In this document: positions 1 through 10,031 of the stretch, piece by piece
Layout: each line of letters starts with the position of its first letter
Numbering within the stretch: position 1 is the first letter of the stretch
Assembly (NCBI GenBank): GCA_017311315.1
Contig: CM029664.1
Coordinates: forward strand, 28,388,554 to 28,452,553
Source: Dendrocalamus latiflorus
Lineage: Eukaryota; Streptophyta; Magnoliopsida; Poales; Poaceae
Reading direction: 5' to 3'
Length of the DNA: 64,000 bases
Translations under genes and position numbers: made by a program
The notes under the pieces: generated by a model
Told to the model about the DNA's origin: nothing
The model's database searches: none
The model's input: only the letters and a program-made list of their open reading frames with translations

Positions 1-400
1 TAAAGCGCACACTTTCTGCATGCGTGCTGATTTTCACCTATATCCCGAGCAGCTTCCTTGCTGGGGCCGGCTTCGGGCGGCTGACCTTTCAACCCGACGA
101 CGCCTTCAACGCTGGCGAAGGGCCGAAGATTCGCTCGACTTTTGGGCGAACCGGCCTTCCTCGAGCGAGGTGCCGCCTCTGGCGCGTGTTAAGGACGAAC
201 CCGCGGGGTAGCAGCTTAGAGCGGCCGGGATGTTGGCGAATCTTTGTATATGTGACTCTTCCGGTAAGCAGGCCTCCTGGCACTTTAAGTTGTGTGCTGC
301 GTGCTGATGCCGTCGTTGGCGACGTAGCTGCGCCAGGGTTCCGTAGAACGGACAGTCCGCAGACCGACGTGTGCGGAGGCGGACCTCCGCAGTTTGCCTT

Positions 401-1410
401 GCTTTATAGTCCGGAGACTCGCGCGTGCGGAGCTACGCTCGACGCTACGTCTTATTTAGAGTCCGTGGACTATTGCGTGCGGAGCTAGGCTCGACGCTAC
501 GTCTTCTTTATAGTCCGGAGACTCGCGCGTGCGGAGCTACGCTCGACGCTACGTCTTATTTAGAGTCCGTGGACTATTGCGTGCGGAGCTAGGCTCGACG
601 CTACGTCTTCTTTATAGTCCGGAGACTCGCGCGTGCGGAGCTACGCTCGACGCTACGTCTTATTTAGAGTCCGTGGACTATTGCGTGCGGAGCTAGGCTC
701 GACGCTACGTCTTCTTTATAGTCCGGAGACTTGTGCGTGCAGAGTTAGGCTCGACGCTACGTCTTATTTAGAGTCCGTGGACTATTGCGTGCGGAGCTAG
801 GCTCGACGCTACGTCTTCTTTATAGTCCGGAGACTCGCGCGTGCGGAGCTACGCTCGACGCTACGTCTTATTTAGAGTCCGTGGACTATTGCGTGCGGAG
901 CTAGGCTCGACGCTACGTCTTCTTTATAGTCCGGAGACTCGCGCGTGCGGAGCTAGGCTCGACGCTACGTCTTATTTAGAGTCCGCGGACTATTGCGTGC
1001 GGAGCTAGGCTCGACGCTACGTCTTCTTTATAGTCCGGAGACTTGTGCGTGCGGAGCTAGGCTCGACGCTACGTCTTCTTTATAGTCCGGAGACTTGTGC
1101 GTGCGGAGCTAAGCTCGACGCTACGTCTTATTTAGAGTCCGTGGACTATTGCGTGCGGAGCTAGGCTCGACGCTACGTCTTCTTTATAGTCCGGAGACTT
1201 GTGCGTGCGGAGCTAGGCTCGACGCTACGTCTTATTTAGAGTCCGTGGACTATTGCGTGCGGAGCTAGGCTCGACGCTACGTCTTCTTTATAGTCCGGAG
1301 ACTTGTGCGTGCGGAGCTAGGCTCGACGCTACGTCTTATTTAGAGTCCGTGGACTATTGCGTGCGGAGCTAGGCTCGACGCTACGTCTTCTTTATAGTCC
1401 GAAAACTTGC
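401..1410. repeat. Tandem array of 52-bp monomers in alternating A/B order, about 19 copies
   Basis: Successive copies of the word GACGCTACGTCTT are 52 bases apart. Two monomer types alternate through most of the array: one with TTTATAGTCCGGAGACT and one with TTTAGAGTCCGTGGACT, giving a higher-order period of 104 bases. Regular alternation breaks near 1030-1090, where two A-type units sit side by side. The array lies in the pol-less 3' portion of the gypsy-type element, so it is an internal retroelement repeat and not a free satellite. There are no unique spacers, so it is not CRISPR-like. Confidence 0.93.
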
Positions 1411-1442
1411 GCGCGCGAGGGCGTCCCTCCGGTGCGTATTTC

Positions 1443-1731
1443 GTTTATACTCAGTCCCGCCCACCCTGGCAACGGCGAGTGCACACGCGAACGTGCGTCT
1501 TTGGTTTATACTCAGTCCCGCCCACCCTGGCAACGGCGAGTGCACACGCGAACGTGCGTCTTTGGTTTATACTCAGTCCCGCCCACCCTGGCAACGGCGA
1601 GTGCACACGCGAACGTGCGTCTTTGGTTTATACTCAGTCCCGCCACCTTGGCGACGGCGAGTGCGTCTTTGGTTTATACTCAGTCCCGCCACCTTGGCGA
1701 CGGCGAGTGCACACGTGAACGTGCGTCTTTG
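1443..1731. repeat. Second tandem array, 61-bp unit, about five copies
   Basis: Units begin GTTTATACTCAGTCCCGCC at 1443, 1504, 1565 and 1626, exactly 61 bases apart. The fourth unit has lost about 15 bases and the fifth carries several substitutions. Both this array and the 52-bp array contain TTTATA followed by an AGTCC-like word, so they may share an ancestor. The short ORFs here are by-products of the repeat. Confidence 0.9.
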
Positions 1732-1986
1732 ATTTATACTGCGGAGGCGCGCGCACTGGCCAAGCCGGCGCGCGCCCTCACCGCGTGCTTGTATGTGACG
1801 AAGAAGAATTAACGGCAAACGGCGATCTTCATTATATCCCCGTTTGCGCGGGTGAGCGACTACAAGGGGTGAATATACTGACCGTTTGCCCTTGATGCTG
1901 GCGTAGCCTCTAGTCGCTAGACGTCTGCAGGGCCCGCGCAGGCGCCTATGGATGACCCCACGGACCTCCGCGCTGTGACGTCGGCT

Positions 1987-2919
1987 CTAAGGGCGTCGCT
2001 GGGCTTCGCGGCGCGGGCATCTAGTGCCGGGCTCGATGCGCTGAGCCATATCCTGGTCACCTCGGACGGTGATGATGGTCCTGGGGCCCGGGATTTTCAT
2101 GCACAGATAGCCATGATGTGGTACCGCGCCGAAGGAGTTGAGGATCGGGCGCCCCAGAATGGCATTGTAGGGATACGGGAGGTCGACCACGTCGAAGGTG
2201 GCCTCTTCGGTCCGCACATTGTCATTTCGACCGAAGGAGACTTGAAGGCCTATCTGGCCCAGCGCCCGCAGGGGCTGTCCTCCGAAGCCCTGCAGTGGGA
2301 TTCCCGAGGGCCCCAGGCGGCTTCGAGGAATCACCATCTGGTCGAAGGCCGCCGCAAATAATACGTTCGCGGAACTACCCCCGTCCACCAAGGCGCGCCC
2401 CACGTCGCATCCCGCGATGGTGACCCGGATGACCAGGGGGTCCTGGTGAGGGAAGTCCACACCCTGGGCGTCATCAGGTGTGAATGTAACCTCGTGCCGC
2501 GCCCATTCCGGCGGTGCTTGCGCTGGATATGCCGCCACGTGATTTAGTCTTCGCGCGTAGGCCTTCTGCTGCCGCGCCGAGGCGAATTCCAGCGCAGAGC
2601 CGCCGGATATGACGTTAATGACCCTGCGGTAGGTTGCGTCCGGGGCCTGCAACGATAGGAGGCCTTCCCGAGGCTGCTGCACGTGAGCTTGGATCCGCAA
2701 GGTGCCTTCCTGGGGTTGCATCCCCTGCGCCTGTACCTGCATCCCCTGCGCCTGTACCTGCATGGGGGCCTCGTATGGGAATTGGACGTGGGCCACCGCA
2801 GGCGGGCGCGCCTCCGGGTTCCTGTCCCGAGCGACGCTGTCGCGGAGCGCCGCGATGGAGGTGCAGTTACGGGTATCATGATTGCCGCGGCCGTGGACTA
2901 AGCACCACAGCCCCTGATG
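1987..2919 (-). CDS. Retroelement zinc-knuckle-like motif and aspartic protease (pro), in frame after the gag stop
   Basis: The frame is the same as Gag and stays open from just after the TAG at 2920-2922 down to 1987. Directly after the stop it encodes CLVHGRGNHDTRNC, a C-X2-H-X4-H-X4-C zinc-knuckle-like motif of the type seen in some plant Ty3 elements. Further on are the protease active-site block LVDGGSSANVLF and the ILGRPILNSF motif of retropepsins, with a beta-rich region between them. The product would mature Gag inside virus-like particles. It ends in a short arginine-rich tail where a complete element would run on into reverse transcriptase. There is no convincing independent start near 2919, so expression would need stop-codon readthrough, or the stop is simply a lesion. 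Confidence 0.75.
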   Translation of the reverse strand, partial: HQGLWCLVHGRGNHDTRNCTSIAALRDSVARDRNPEARPPAVAHVQFPYEAPMQVQAQGMQVQAQGMQPQEGTLRIQAHVQQPREGLLSLQAPDATYRRVINVISGGSALEFASARQQKAYARRLNHVAAYPAQAPPEWARHEVTFTPDDAQGVDFPHQDPLVIRVTIAGCDVGRALVDGGSSANVLFAAAFDQMVIPRSRLGPSGIPLQGFGGQPLRALGQIGLQVSFGRNDNVRTEEATFDVVDLPYPYNAILGRPILNSFGAVPHHGYLCMKIPGPRTIITVRGDQDMAQRIEPGTRCPRREAQRRP

Positions 2920-4416
2920 CTAGTCGTCATAGTCTCCACGACCCTTATCGTCGCGGCCCCTACCACGGCCGCGGCCCCGGCCACGGCGCCCCCGGCCGCC
3001 GCGGCCCGGTGGAACACCCTCGTCGGACCCGCCTTCGATGTCGAGGACGTACCGGTTTCGCCTCGACCTTTGCTGGCCGCGCTTGGGCTGATCCGACGAC
3101 TCCTTATGCGAGTTGTCCCTGCGGCCGGGCGCGTCCCTGGACGACTCCTGCTTACGCTTTCCCTTCGAAGAGCCGCCCCTCGACGGATCTTCGGTTTTTG
3201 CCGAGGTTCCAGCCTGGTTAGTGTCGGAGTCGTCACCTTGCCGTCGCCGCGCGTCTTCCTCCGCCCTGGCATATTCTTCCATCTTGTCGAAGAGCTTCGC
3301 CACCGTCTTGATCGGCTTCCGCGCATTGTACTCAGCCATCGGGCCCGGACGAAGGCCCTGTATAGCTGCATTAACGATGGTGGTCTCGTTGACGTCCTTC
3401 ACTTGACACCGGATCTTGGCGAAGCGTTTGAAGTAGTCCCGGAGCTTCTCCGAGGGTTTTTGCTTCACGGCAAAGAGCTGGTCCGCATCGACCCGGTCGA
3501 CGTAGTTTCCTTGGAAGTTGTTGTGGAGGCGGGCGCGGAGCTGTTCCCACGCGTAGATGGAGCCCGGCTCTATGGTGAAAAACCAAGAGAGCGCCACTCC
3601 TTGTAGCGCGAGGGGGAGTCCCTTTGCCTTCGTGGTGTCATCCCCGCCCGCGGCTTTGATCGCGGTTTCATATACGCGCACAAACTCACGGGGGTCCGTG
3701 TCGCCTTTATACGAGTCGATGGCGCTAGGGAACTTGAAGTCTTCGGGCCATGCCGCCTGCTGCAGCCCCGCCGAGAGCGGGGACTCCGGATCCACGCGTC
3801 GCAGCGGCACGCGGCTGGACGTGGGGGCTTCGCGACTGTCCGCCCTTTCCGGCGCGGGCTCGGACGCGGTTGCTGGCGCAGCCGGCTGACTCCGAGCCTC
3901 TTGTATATCTCTGACGGCTCCGCGAAGGTCCCCCAGCTCCCGCTGGAACGCGTTGAGGGCCGCCAGCAGGGCGCTTTCCATCCCCGGTGCGGGCGGGGTC
4001 GCCGGTGCTTCCGACGGGCGGGTCGGCGCGGGGACGACCGCGTCGCGGGGTCCCGAGCTGCCGGTCGCTCCGTCGTGGCTACCTCGGACCGCCCGGTTCG
4101 CATCGCCGGCAAGGGTTGCGGTGGGGGCGGCGGGGTCGGCTGTCGTTGCGTCGGCGGGGTCGGTTGTCGCAGCACCCGTGTCGACGCCTTCGGCCGCCGG
4201 GTCCGTCCTCGCAACGCCGGTGGCGGGGTTGGTCGTCGCTGTGCCGGTGACGGGGCTGGTCGTCACCGCGCGAACGTCGACGTCTCCGGCCACCGTGCCT
4301 GCCTCGCCACCTGCGTCCGCCGCTGCCGATGCCGAAGCTCTGGTACCCATACGACGCTCTGGCCCGGCCGCCTTCTTTCCCTTCGCCGCCGCTGAGGAAG
4401 CTTTTCCCGGTGCCAT
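2920..4416 (-). CDS. Retrotransposon Gag polyprotein, 498 residues, ends at TAG
   Basis: This would be the structural protein of retroelement particles. The N-terminal third is low-complexity Ala/Thr/Pro/Asp with a degenerate repeated TTDPA-like pattern at about residues 50-105. A retrotransposon Gag domain follows at about 220-390, recognisable from WPEDFKFPSAIDSYKGDTDP, ALSWFFTI, LRDYFKRFA and the IQGLRPGPMAEY region. The C-terminal part is highly charged, with many Arg, Gly and Lys residues and an RGRGRGR run likely to bind nucleic acid. The ATG lies about 35 bases downstream of the PBS. Long plus-strand ORFs over this interval are antisense shadows of the GC-rich codons. It is recognisable to family level only. 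Confidence 0.85.
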   Translation of the reverse strand: MAPGKASSAAAKGKKAAGPERRMGTRASASAAADAGGEAGTVAGDVDVRAVTTSPVTGTATTNPATGVARTDPAAEGVDTGAATTDPADATTADPAAPTATLAGDANRAVRGSHDGATGSSGPRDAVVPAPTRPSEAPATPPAPGMESALLAALNAFQRELGDLRGAVRDIQEARSQPAAPATASEPAPERADSREAPTSSRVPLRRVDPESPLSAGLQQAAWPEDFKFPSAIDSYKGDTDPREFVRVYETAIKAAGGDDTTKAKGLPLALQGVALSWFFTIEPGSIYAWEQLRARLHNNFQGNYVDRVDADQLFAVKQKPSEKLRDYFKRFAKIRCQVKDVNETTIVNAAIQGLRPGPMAEYNARKPIKTVAKLFDKMEEYARAEEDARRRQGDDSDTNQAGTSAKTEDPSRGGSSKGKRKQESSRDAPGRRDNSHKESSDQPKRGQQRSRRNRYVLDIEGGSDEGVPPGRGGRGRRGRGRGRGRGRDDKGRGDYDD

Positions 4417-4450
4417 CTTTTTCTTCGGTCTTCAGGCTTGTCTTCGTCCC

Positions 4451-4468
4451 TCCCCACGGACGGCGCCA
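4451..4468 (-). promoter_or_regulatory. Primer-binding site of the gypsy-type element
   Basis: The minus strand reads TGGCGCCGTCCGTGGGGA two bases after the LTR end ...CCACAACA. This is the TGGCGCC-type PBS common in plant Ty3 elements, complementary to a tRNA 3' end. Confidence 0.8.
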
Positions 4469-4470
4469 AC

Positions 4471-4716
4471 TGTTGTGGCTACAGACCAAACAGAGAGAGA
4501 GATGGTAGTGGAGAGTGATGAAGATAAGTGTTATGGCCTAGGTCCTCCCCATGGCTTACCGTCATATATATATGCACATGAGGAGCGCTTTTACAATAGT
4601 GCCCTTACATTGGAGTGTCCCTTTGGGGGTGCTTATGTCATTACACATGGCCTATTCTGGGCCTTGTAATCTCCTGCCAGGCCTGCTGGGTTTAGGTGGG
4701 GGCCACCCCTACGACA
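4471..4716 (-). repeat. 5' LTR of the gypsy-type element, 246 bp
   Basis: The minus strand begins TGTCGTAGGGG and ends CCACAACA, with TG...CA ends that are partly inverted-complementary. A TATATATATG stretch on the plus strand at about 4564-4575 is a candidate TATA region. The terminal CTGTTTGGTCTGTAGCCACAACA-type sequence recurs, diverged, at the end of the solo LTR at 31967-32357, which supports the boundary and links the two as relatives. The five bases after the LTR are ATAAC. Confidence 0.8.
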
Positions 4717-4856
4717 ATAACAAATAGACACTCCCTAAAAAAATTAGTCACAGCAAGCCTCACTGGAAAATAAGAAGAAAGATATCAACCCAAGAAAGAA
4801 GAAAGATGCCGAAACCGAGAACATGCCTGGCGAATCTCTTTTCTCGACAGAGGGGG

Positions 4857-5136
4857 TGATCGGTTCGGCTGAAAAGCTCGTGGCTTATGGCTGAAAACAC
4901 TGTAGCTGGCTGAAAAAAGCACTGTAGCTGACAGAGGCTTATTTAGCATAATTAAATTTAAAAAAATTTAAAAATATAAAAAATATGTTAGCCCATTACG
5001 TATAATACAAACACATACGAGAAAAAAAGAACCGGCAAAAAAGCTCAACAAAAAGCCAAAATTTCAGAAAAAAGACGAAACTTATGAATAGTGCCAAATA
5101 AGCCCGCAGCACTGTAGCGCAGCCATGTTGATCACG
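4857..5136. mobile_element. MITE-like dispersed repeat, copy 1 of 3
   Basis: The signature is GGCTGAAAAGCTC, then an ATTAAATTTAAAAAAATT core, then GAATAGTG...AATAAGC. The same succession appears at about 49165-49420 and more diverged at 49815-50130. Boundaries are approximate and no clean target duplication was found. Confidence 0.55.
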
Positions 5137-5960
5137 CCCAGAATCACAGAAGGTCGAGCATCTGCATTACGCTAAAGAGAATCCAATACGGACCTGCTTG
5201 GGAGAAGCAACAATCTCAAAGCAAATCAAATGGCTAAAAAATCGACTGTTCTGGCAAAGAAAAACAGTCGACTACAGTATAGCTCTTCCGTTTATTTTTT
5301 ATGTCTTTTGATTTTGATTTTGATTTCTCTAGAAGTCCAAAACGATTTCTTCAAATGATTTTTCAAAGCCACTTATCCAAACGGCTTACTAAGATCAAAA
5401 TCATGTCACCCACCATTATTTTAAAAAATATAACAAAAAAAATTATTAGTCGCAAACTAAAAGAAAGAACAGAATCCGGGCCTATTCTTAACGGCTTCTA
5501 AAAGCAGCTTTTGGCTTTTGTTACAGTACCTAACTTTGAAACGGAGTATTTTCTCAAGACGGGGTCTACAAGTTAATTGTAGTACATGTTAAAAGTCTAA
5601 CATCTGTATCAACCAAAATCACAAGTGAGTATCTCTTTTCGTAATCTTTACCACAAACAGCAAAAATTCAAAATTTTTAATCAAAAAACATAAACCACAG
5701 TCGTATCAAACAGCCGCCCCCGGGTTGGCCAAGCATGGAAGCACTGCTCCTCGGACTCGGAAGTTGGTATCCATGCGTACATTGAATCGGACGGAACGCC
5801 GCGATAAATCAAGCCCCAAACCCTACCCCCGCAATAAAGAGGAGGCCGAGCCAGTCACTGACCCGTGCGTCCGCAATTACGTGACCTCCTCCGCACCGCA
5901 CCCCGCACGCGGTCTCCAGAAGCTTCCTTCCTTCCCCTCCGGCCGCCACCGACCCGACGC
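5137..5960. other. AT-rich spacer, no gene seen
   Basis: The stretch is AT-rich, with a TTTTGATTTTGATTTTGATTT microrepeat near 5307 and another probable diverged MITE up to about 5530. The short ORF at 5301-5501 is low-complexity Lys/Ile/Phe and is not supported. From about 5710 the base composition rises toward the UFD1 gene promoter. Confidence 0.5.
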
Positions 5961-5970
5961 GACGCCTCCA

Positions 5971-5977
5971 TATAATT
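5971..5977 (+). promoter_or_regulatory. Candidate TATA box of the UFD1-domain gene
   Basis: TATAATT lies about 100 bases upstream of the chosen ATG in a CT/GC-rich setting. This would put transcription start near 6000 and leave a 5' UTR of about 70 bases that contains no upstream ATG. The site is predicted only. Confidence 0.45.
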
Positions 5978-6072
5978 CTTCCCCCTCCGCCGTCGCGACT
6001 CGCCGTGAGGAAACAAATAAGGAGGAGAGAGGCGTTCTACTCGGGGGGCGGATCAGATCGCGAGAATCGGAG

Positions 6073-8779
6073 ATGGATTTCGAGCTGCGCCAGGCGCGGG
6101 AGAAGCTGGAGCGGGAGCAGCGGGAGCGGGTGCAGCGCGCCAAGGCCAAGGCCGACCGTGAGCGCCGCGCCAGGGCCGAGGCCGCGCGCCGCCGCGACGC
6201 GCTCGAGGCCTCACACCGCGAGCGCCGCCTCGACGCCGCCCGCGCGCAGGAAGAGGTAAGAGACGAGCCGGGCCGAAACCTAACCCTCGTATGATGATTG
6301 CTGTATTCTTCAGTAGTCTATCTCGATTAGCAATTCCAATGTCTGTAGGAGAAGCCCTTGGTGCTCAAAGCATTCTAGTGCTAGGACGATCGATCACCTG
6401 AGATACCTGAGGATTTGGGGGAATTGGGACGGTCCTTGATCCATTTTGCAACGCTTGGTCCTTGATATTCTTTTTTTTTTCTCCTCTTTGATTGGCAAAT
6501 TAATTGATAGGCTGCTCCCCAATTTGATCCCAAAACCCTGAAAGGAAAGCCTCGATTTGATCCCAAAACCATACTGGTGGCCCAGAGCAAAAACATGGGG
6601 ATAGCTAGCAAACACACTATCTCATCTTTCCCCTTTGTTTTCAGAAACAATTTCAATTCCTAGCCACTTCTTCAATTTTTTAGCGGGTACTCTTGTATGT
6701 TTTAACTCTTTCATTGTCCAGTTCGATTGCTTGCTGCTCATAATGAGTTTATGAAATGTTTATATTTGTCTTCTTTAGCTTCTAGTCATACCTTATGATA
6801 TGCCACTGGGTGCTGATGACAATCTATTTATGTATTTTTCTAATAGGCTGAGCAGAAAATGGAAGAGGTGATGCAACTGGGGAAGGGGATCTCGTTTTCA
6901 TGCATGTTTGAAGCACTGAGATATGATGGCCCAGGGGATAAGATCAAGTTGCCGCCGTCTTCCTTTAAGGAGTTGTCTGATGAAGGAGCGCTGGACAAAG
7001 GTCCCATGTACTTCAGGTTGTCCAAGGTTACGGACAGAGTTCCAGGTGCATCTCAGGATCGAGACGCTGAGGAGGCAACCTGCTGCGGCGTTCTTGAATT
7101 CACTGCAAGGGAAGGCTCTGCGGAACTCCCACCACATGTTTGGAATAATCTGTTTCAGAATGAAAGCCTAGATGTTCCTCTGATTGAGGTGAGGTATGTC
7201 AGTTTGCCCAAAGGGACATATGCGAAGCTGAAGCCGGAAGGAGTGGGATTCTCAGATCTCCCTAACCATAGAGCTGTCCTAGAAACTGCACTCCGGAATC
7301 ACGCAACGCTATCTGAAAACGACGTTGTCCTGGTGAACTATGGGCAATTGCAGTATAAGTTAAAGGTTCTTGAATTGAAGCCTTCATCAAGTGTTTCTGT
7401 CCTCGAGACGGATGTTGAAGTTGACATTGAGGGACCGGATTCGGTTTTGAACAACGAAGAGAATCAGCATGTGCTTGTGTCACTTGAGATTGGGAAGGTT
7501 GAATCTGGAGTTGTGGAAGAAGGAAAGTTTAGGTACTACAAATTTTCTGTTGAAGAAGGTATGAGTGAGAAAGTAGCTTCTGCGTCTGCAAATATTGAGG
7601 TTAAGATAGACGCTGATACAAATGGTGGTGACACTGATATTTATGTATCTAGGCATCCTTTAGTATTCCCAACTCAGCACCGTCATGAGTGGTCTTCTCA
7701 TGAAATGGGATGTAAGGTTCTTATACTCAAACCAAGGGATGCTAGTTTGGTCAGTGGTACTTACAGTATTGGAGTTTATGGTTTCAAGGGAACAGCAAAG
7801 TACCAACTTTCTGTAGCTATTAAGGATGTTATTAGTAGCCAAAGGATTGGTGAGCAAGCTAGTGCATCGTCTAGTGTTGATGTTGATTCAGTGTTGTGTA
7901 AGAACTGTAAGCGCCATATATCTAGCCGAACTTCACTACTGCATGAGGCGTACTGTGTGAGACACAATGTTGCTTGCATGCATGATGGGTGTGGAGTAGT
8001 TCTTCGAAAGGAGGAAGCAGCAGATCATGTGCATTGCAATAAGTGTGGACAAGCTTTCCAGCAGAGAGAAATGGAGAAGCACATGAAAGTTTTCCATGAG
8101 CCACTGCACTGCCCCTGTGGGGTGGTTCTAGAAAAGGAAGATATGGTATGTGTTGCCTTCTTTTGTTCATAATCTTTACAACATACTAACTTCTCAGTTC
8201 TCCTAGATTACTTTTCGTAGCATATTCCTATCTTGTTGAATTTTGCATAAACTGTGTGCTTCCATTAGAAGCCATTTCACCTCTTGTGGTTCTATGAAAA
8301 TGCTTACTGCAGCACTTTTTATATGATAATGTTATTTGCATGTTACACTTTTGGTACCAATCTGTTTTCAGCATTCACTTGTATATGTAATGCTTCTCAC
8401 CCATTTCAAATAGTAGAGAATTCTATGTCCTTTTGTTTCTTCCACTTTCTTTAATTTACTGATAGTGTTAGTATATGAAGTCACATGGCTAATTTTCTTT
8501 GTTCTTCAATGTTAGGTCCAATGGCTAATTTTCTTTGTTCTTCAATGTTAGGTCCAACACCAATCCTCAAACTGCCCATTGCGCTTGATTGTGTGCCGAT
8601 TTTGTGGCGACACAGTTCATGCTGGTGGAGAACCACTTGATGCTCGAGATCGGCTTCGAAATATGTGTGAGCATGAGAGTATCTGTGGATCCAGGACTGC
8701 ACCATGTGACTCTTGTGGGCGGTCGGTCATGCTGAAGGAGATGGATATTCATGTAATTGCTGTGCATCAAAAGAGCTGA
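6073..8779 (+). CDS. UFD1-domain zinc-finger protein, 3 exons, 569 residues
   Basis: Exons are 6073-6255, 6847-8145 and 8552-8779, joined by GT-AG introns in phase 0. Residues 1-70 are a charged Arg/Glu/Ala coiled-coil-like helix. About 75-265 is a UFD1-type domain (FSCMFEALRY, IKLPPSSFKEL, LPPHVWNNL, VRYVSLPKGTYAKLKP, YGQLQYKLKVLEL). About 280-400 is a beta-rich domain. From 420 on are Cys/His pairs of TRAF/XAF1-like zinc fingers, such as CKNCKRHISSRTSLLHEAYC, CNKCGQAF and CDSCGRSV. UFD1 folds bind ubiquitin and serve p97/CDC48-linked degradation; this longer plant form with zinc fingers is known in Arabidopsis and its exact substrate is unclear. The start at 6073 is the first in-frame ATG in the predicted transcript; the earlier in-frame ATG at 5725 lies upstream of the TATA-like element. 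The third exon's acceptor is tandemly duplicated. Confidence 0.92.
8485..8556 (+). repeat. 36-bp tandem duplication spanning the intron 2 splice acceptor
   Basis: 8485-8520 and 8521-8556 are identical and each contains a pyrimidine-rich tract, AATGTTAG and the first exon bases GTCCA. The intron therefore ends in two equivalent acceptors, at 8515 and 8551. Only the downstream acceptor keeps the reading frame open; the upstream one adds 12 codons ending in TAG. Confidence 0.95.
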
Positions 8780-9300
8780 TTTTTATAATCCAATGGCACT
8801 GAGCAAGATGACCTGAGCTGAGCCTGGGGCTTCGATCATCAAAGTTATGAAGTTCAAAGCAAATTTCAGCGCTACTGGAATGGGCATCACAGCGTTTGTA
8901 TTGCGTATATGTTTTCCTATTCGTTAAATTTGCCATTGTGTTGTAGTCTATTCCATACACTGGTGGTGTGGACTATCTGTTTGTATCTTCTTTCTGTATA
9001 CATATTATTTATAACCTACTTCGATTTGAACAGCATTTTTTTCTCAGATAAGACAGCAAAATTCTACATATTTTATTTAGCGAGTTCTGCAACATTATTA
9101 AGATTTGGGTGAATTTAGTGTTCTCTCTGCTTGCTTCAACTAGTCCCGAAATGATGAAGAAGCTTTGTCAACGAATTGACGCAAATTTCTTCAATCACAT
9201 ATTGCCGCGCTAGGCCCATAAATAGCAACTCCTCTTGTTACATATTTATAAAACTCCCTATGAAAAAATAGTTAAAACTTATGCTTTTTTTTCGAACAAA
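8780..9300 (+). other. Probable 3' UTR of the UFD1 gene, then spacer
   Basis: AT-rich sequence follows the stop codon. T-rich and TGTA-containing stretches near 8890-9000 could support polyadenylation in plants, but no single signal is decisive. No further coding potential is seen. Confidence 0.4.
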
Positions 9301-9325
9301 TGAATTGAGAGGGGGGCACAGTGTG

Positions 9326-9420
9326 GAGGGAGGGTTTGGGATTGTGGGTGGGAGGACGAACGGGTGAGGGATGGTTTGGGATTGTGGGTGGGAGGACGAA
9401 CGGTTTTTTTTTTTTTTTTT
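9326..9420. repeat. Two 40-bp direct repeats followed by a T homopolymer
   Basis: GGTTTGGGATTGTGGGTGGG plus the GGACGAACGG that follows occurs twice, 40 bases apart (about 9326-9364 and 9366-9403). It is followed directly by about 18 Ts. A homopolymer next to a duplicated GC-rich word may be the tail of a retroposed fragment, but no parent is recognised. Confidence 0.7.
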
Positions 9421-9726
9421 GCGAAACTGTTAGTGAAATTTGCCCGCTGCGTATGGCAGGTTGGATCACGAGGAGGCGGGCCACATTAGCCGAGTTCATG
9501 AATGCACGAGCAGCGCCCTCTGTATATGATATTTTCCCCTCAAACACGTCTATAGGGTTATTCTTTTCAGCTTACAGCTTGATAAATAAATGAGGTAACT
9601 TCTCTGTCGTTGTTTTAAATCGATTTATCGGTATTTTATTTATTCATACAAATGCTCGAGTTAAGATCAAAAGCCATCAGCTATAACTATAAACTATTAG
9701 CTACAGCAAAAAAGAATACATACAAA

Positions 9727-10031
9727 AGCTTTCCTTTGCCCTCAAAACCACACACACAAACAAAAAAATCTACGCATGAGATGCCTCTTACTTCCGGCAC
9801 ACACACAGAAACACAACTATGCTTTAAGGTCCTATTTTGAATGCAGCAGGAACGTGGAGTCATGTACGGTGAATTGGCGCATCTAAGAGCTTTCCTTTGT
9901 CCTCTAAACCACACACACAAAAAAAAACTACGCATGAGACACCGCTTCAAGCACACGCGCAGAAGCACAGCTATGCTTAAGGCATCATTTGGAACGCAGA
10001 AATAGAAAACAAAGTAGGAACGTGATGTCAT
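9727..10031. repeat. Imperfect tandem duplication, about 160-bp period
   Basis: The block from AGCTTTCCTTTG through CCACACACACAA, CTACGCATGAGA and GGAACGTG to TCAT occurs at about 9727-9862 and again at 9887-10031 with scattered changes. Its CCTATTTTGAATGCAG-like end resembles MITE material nearby at 12180-12360. Confidence 0.7.

Larger units (their letters stand above)
1..4716 (-). mobile_element. Non-autonomous Ty3/gypsy-type LTR retrotransposon, 5' part; 3' end off the window
   Basis: Reading the minus strand, the order is 5' LTR (4471-4716), primer-binding site (4451-4468), Gag, zinc-knuckle-like motif, aspartic protease, then non-coding DNA with two tandem arrays. No reverse transcriptase, RNase H or integrase motif is seen in 1-1986. 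The Gag and protease look like those of plant Ty3/gypsy elements with a TGGCGCC-type PBS (Retand/Ogre-like), which is a family judgement from memory. Loss of pol suggests mobilisation in trans by an autonomous relative. The 3' LTR would lie beyond position 1, so the target-site duplication cannot be checked. Confidence 0.8.

Noticed and set aside
24..488. 154-codon plus-strand ORF at the left edge
   Set aside because: Lies in non-coding and tandem-repeat DNA of the gypsy-type element; no domain, and codons follow the repeat.
401..1731. CRISPR-like array
   Set aside because: Direct repeats are contiguous with no unique spacers, and the setting is plant retroelement DNA.
2917..4669. Several plus-strand ORFs of 160-240 codons
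   Set aside because: Antisense of the GC-rich Gag frame; the minus frame has clear Gag motifs.
5725..6072. Extended start for the UFD1 protein at the in-frame ATG 5725
   Set aside because: It lies upstream of the TATA-like element and the leader lacks protein-like composition; 6073 gives an N-terminus and length fitting the family.
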